A stretch of DNA of 6,544 bases from Bacteroidales bacterium. Its GTDB lineage: Bacteria; Bacteroidota; Bacteroidia; Bacteroidales; DTU049. The DNA lies in contig JASEGF010000122.1 of assembly GCA_030017935.1 (NCBI GenBank), positions 1 to 6,544 on the forward strand. Reading direction: 5' to 3'. Below are positions 6,373 through 6,544 of the stretch, piece by piece. The notes under the pieces were generated by a model that was given only the letters and a program-made list of their open reading frames with translations, was not told the origin of the DNA and made no database searches. Positions within the stretch are counted from its first letter, which is position 1. Each line of letters opens with the position of its first letter. A program made the position numbers and the translations under genes.

Positions 6373-6544
6373 ACATAAACCTCCCATCTATTTTAGCAAA
6401 AGCTGCTTTATTTTGAGATGTCAATAATTTATAATGTTCAATAATAATATCACGAATGAGAAAAGGAGTATCTATGCGCTTGATAGGATTTAATAATCCC
6501 GACAAATTGTCACCTCCATTAGCTAGATAATTAGATGTAGCAAC
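6365..6544 (-). CDS. 5'-nucleotidase C-terminal-domain protein, C-terminal end only
   Basis: The minus-strand frame is open from the window edge and encodes 59 residues before a TAA at 6367-6365. The SNYLANGGDNLSGLL stretch matches the nucleotide-binding loop region of the 5'-nucleotidase C-terminal domain (GGDxx). The later TPFLIRDIIIEHY helix and the closing K-I-D-G-R-F are also typical. By family knowledge this domain recognises the nucleotide, while catalysis needs the metallophosphatase domain, here the product of the next gene. The gene end overlaps that start by 8 bases, which suggests one transcript and translational coupling. The N-terminus, any lipoprotein signal and the full length lie outside the window; Bacteroidota relatives are usually around 250 residues. 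Confidence 0.88.
   Translation of the reverse strand, partial: VATSNYLANGGDNLSGLLNPIKRIDTPFLIRDIIIEHYKLLTSQNKAAFAKIDGRFMYE
6380..6385 (-). promoter_or_regulatory. Shine-Dalgarno-like GGGAGG that sets the metallophosphatase start
   Basis: GGGAGG lies 7 bases before the ATG at 6372 and inside the last codons of the upstream gene, where the same bases encode the Gly-Arg of the family's D-G-R ending. It supports the downstream ATG as the start, although the bases may be kept for their protein-coding role. Confidence 0.5.

Noticed and set aside
6373..6387. Five-residue longer metallophosphatase start at 6387
   Set aside because: It would place the Shine-Dalgarno-like GGGAGG inside the gene and put extra residues before the Tat signal; the ATG at 6372 fits better.

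Overview
The window is strongly AT-rich (about 30% G+C by eye) and looks like chromosomal DNA of a Bacteroidota bacterium. The evidence is a secreted protein ending in a type IX secretion (T9SS) sorting tail, a 5'-nucleotidase split over two overlapping genes in the arrangement I know from Bacteroidota, mostly A-rich start regions without Shine-Dalgarno sequences, and a possible Bacteroidota-type promoter before dnaA. I cannot name the genus.

Layout. Positions 1-1212 (+) hold the C-terminal 403 residues of a modular surface or secreted protein: adhesin-like jelly-roll, PKD, Ig-like, then sorting tail. After a 150-base gap comes recG (1363-3507, +), complete, encoding the ATP-dependent branch-migration helicase. 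A 356-base gap follows. It contains a likely bidirectional terminator (3511-3556), the C-terminal remnant of an ISL3-like transposase on the minus strand broken by a one-base insertion (3583-3829), and a bulged AT hairpin. Then, on the minus strand, comes dnaA (3864-5336). An 85-base AT-tract region with a candidate dnaA promoter and DnaA-box-like sequences separates it from a Tat-exported metallophosphatase (5422-6372). That gene overlaps by 8 bases the end of its upstream partner, the 5'-nucleotidase C-terminal-domain gene (6365-6544, truncated by the window edge).

How they work together. The two minus-strand 5'-nucleotidase genes form a translationally coupled pair that probably supplies the two halves of an extracytoplasmic nucleotide-hydrolysing enzyme. 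dnaA (replication initiation) and recG (fork rescue and recombination) are convergent neighbours but not an operon. The most unusual points are in DnaA. The first glycine of the Walker A loop is serine, and the aspartate of the DNA-recognition signature is lysine, while the rest of the protein looks intact. I found no CRISPR array, no RNA gene and no clearly new multigene system.
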